Origin: an uncultured Prevotella sp.
Lineage (GTDB): Bacteria; Bacteroidota; Bacteroidia; Bacteroidales; Bacteroidaceae
Reading direction: 5' to 3'
Length of the DNA stretch: 6,806 nucleotides
NCBI GenBank assembly: GCA_900553155.1
Contig: USCM01000108.1
Coordinates: 1 to 6,806 of the forward strand
Both the position numbers and the translations under genes were made by a program. Below, piece by piece: positions 6,305 through 6,806 of the stretch. The notes beneath the pieces are model-generated. The model was not told where the DNA came from, searched no databases, and saw nothing but the letters and a program-made list of their open reading frames with translations. Each line of letters opens with the position of its first letter. Position 1 is the first letter of the stretch.

Positions 6305-6806
6305 ATGATATATGTAACCTTGCCCAACGACAACCGTGAAAGAAGACTAACCTTCTACCTTGCTACAGAAGAGTATATAGCACGCCACATGAAAGGCGAC
6401 GAATACTTCTTTATGTGGCAAGTAACACCAACAGTAATATTCGGGCGAAACCAGCTGATACAAAACGAGGTGAATTTAGAATATTGCCGACAGCACAACA
6501 TCAATACATTCAGACGCAAAAGCGGCGGTGGCTGTGTGTATGCAGACATGAACAACATTATGTTCTCGTACATAACAATAGACGAGAATGTAAGCCTCAC
6601 ATTCAATAAATATATGAATATGGTAGCAACTATGCTACGAAAGCTTGGCATCGACGCCACAACAAGCGGACGCAACGATATAATGATTGGCGACAAGAAG
6701 GTGTCGGGCAATGCCTTCTATCATGTTCCGGGGCATAGTATTGTACACGGCACAATGCTGTACGACACCGATATGCAGAATATGGTGGGCGCAATAACAC
6801 CTTCGG
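6305..6806 (+). CDS. lplA: Lipoate-protein ligase A family protein, 5' part of gene
   Basis: The first 167 residues of a cytoplasmic enzyme of the BPL/LplA/LipB fold are visible. LplA activates free lipoate with ATP and transfers it to a lysine of lipoyl domains, such as E2 of 2-oxoacid dehydrogenases or glycine cleavage H protein. Motifs appear in family order: RRKSGGGCVY (70-79), GRNDI (122-126), KVSGNAF (132-138) with Lys132 at the place of E. coli Lys133, and HGTML (148-152). Where many members read VYHDxGN, this one has VYADMNN. LplA proteins are usually about 330 residues, so roughly half is missing beyond the window edge and the C-terminal accessory domain cannot be judged. The ATG at 6305 is preferred. 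An in-frame ATG at 6266 would add 13 residues but lies upstream of the predicted -7 box. A lipoyl- or octanoyl-transferase of the LipM/LipL type shares the fold and is a less likely alternative. Confidence 0.88.
   Translation, partial: MIYVTLPNDNRERRLTFYLATEEYIARHMKGDEYFFMWQVTPTVIFGRNQLIQNEVNLEYCRQHNINTFRRKSGGGCVYADMNNIMFSYITIDENVSLTFNKYMNMVATMLRKLGIDATTSGRNDIMIGDKKVSGNAFYHVPGHSIVHGTMLYDTDMQNMVGAITPS

Overview
This window looks like ordinary chromosomal DNA from a Bacteroidota species, most likely a Prevotella/Segatella- or Bacteroides-like gut or oral anaerobe. The clues are moderate GC in the genes with sharply AT-rich intergenic gaps, little Shine-Dalgarno sequence, three promoters matching the Bacteroidota primary-sigma pattern (TTG, about 18-20 bases, TAnnTTTG), and a fermentative pyruvate formate-lyase. 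The genus is inferred from style and protein resemblance, not from a database match.

The layout has five protein genes and no mobile element, CRISPR array or RNA gene that I can see. (1) Positions 1-1215, plus strand: the C-terminal 404 residues of an EttA-type ABC-F translation factor, whose start lies upstream of the window. (2) Positions 1275-3515, minus strand: complete pflB, convergent with ettA. The two genes share a compact hairpin that can act as a terminator in both directions. (3) Positions 3516-3748: a 233-base AT-rich divergent intergenic region with one promoter for pflB and one for the next operon. A 9-bp perfect inverted repeat brackets the second promoter. (4) Positions 3749-4354 and 4359-6137, plus strand: engB (ysxC/yihA), a GTPase of large-subunit ribosome assembly, and a Uup-type ABC-F ATPase. 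They are only 4 bases apart and so form an operon, closed by a hairpin terminator. (5) From 6305 to the window edge, plus strand: the first 167 residues of a lipoate-protein ligase A family enzyme, with its own promoter.

The functional theme is translation and ribosome maintenance (EttA, EngB, Uup) interleaved with central carbon metabolism. PflB splits pyruvate without a lipoylated enzyme, while LplA attaches lipoate to enzymes such as the 2-oxoacid dehydrogenases or the glycine cleavage H protein. I found no convincing novel system. The points most worth a second look are the engB promoter palindrome, pflB standing without an adjacent activase gene on its 3' side, an altered first Walker A motif in Uup, and the start choice of lplA.
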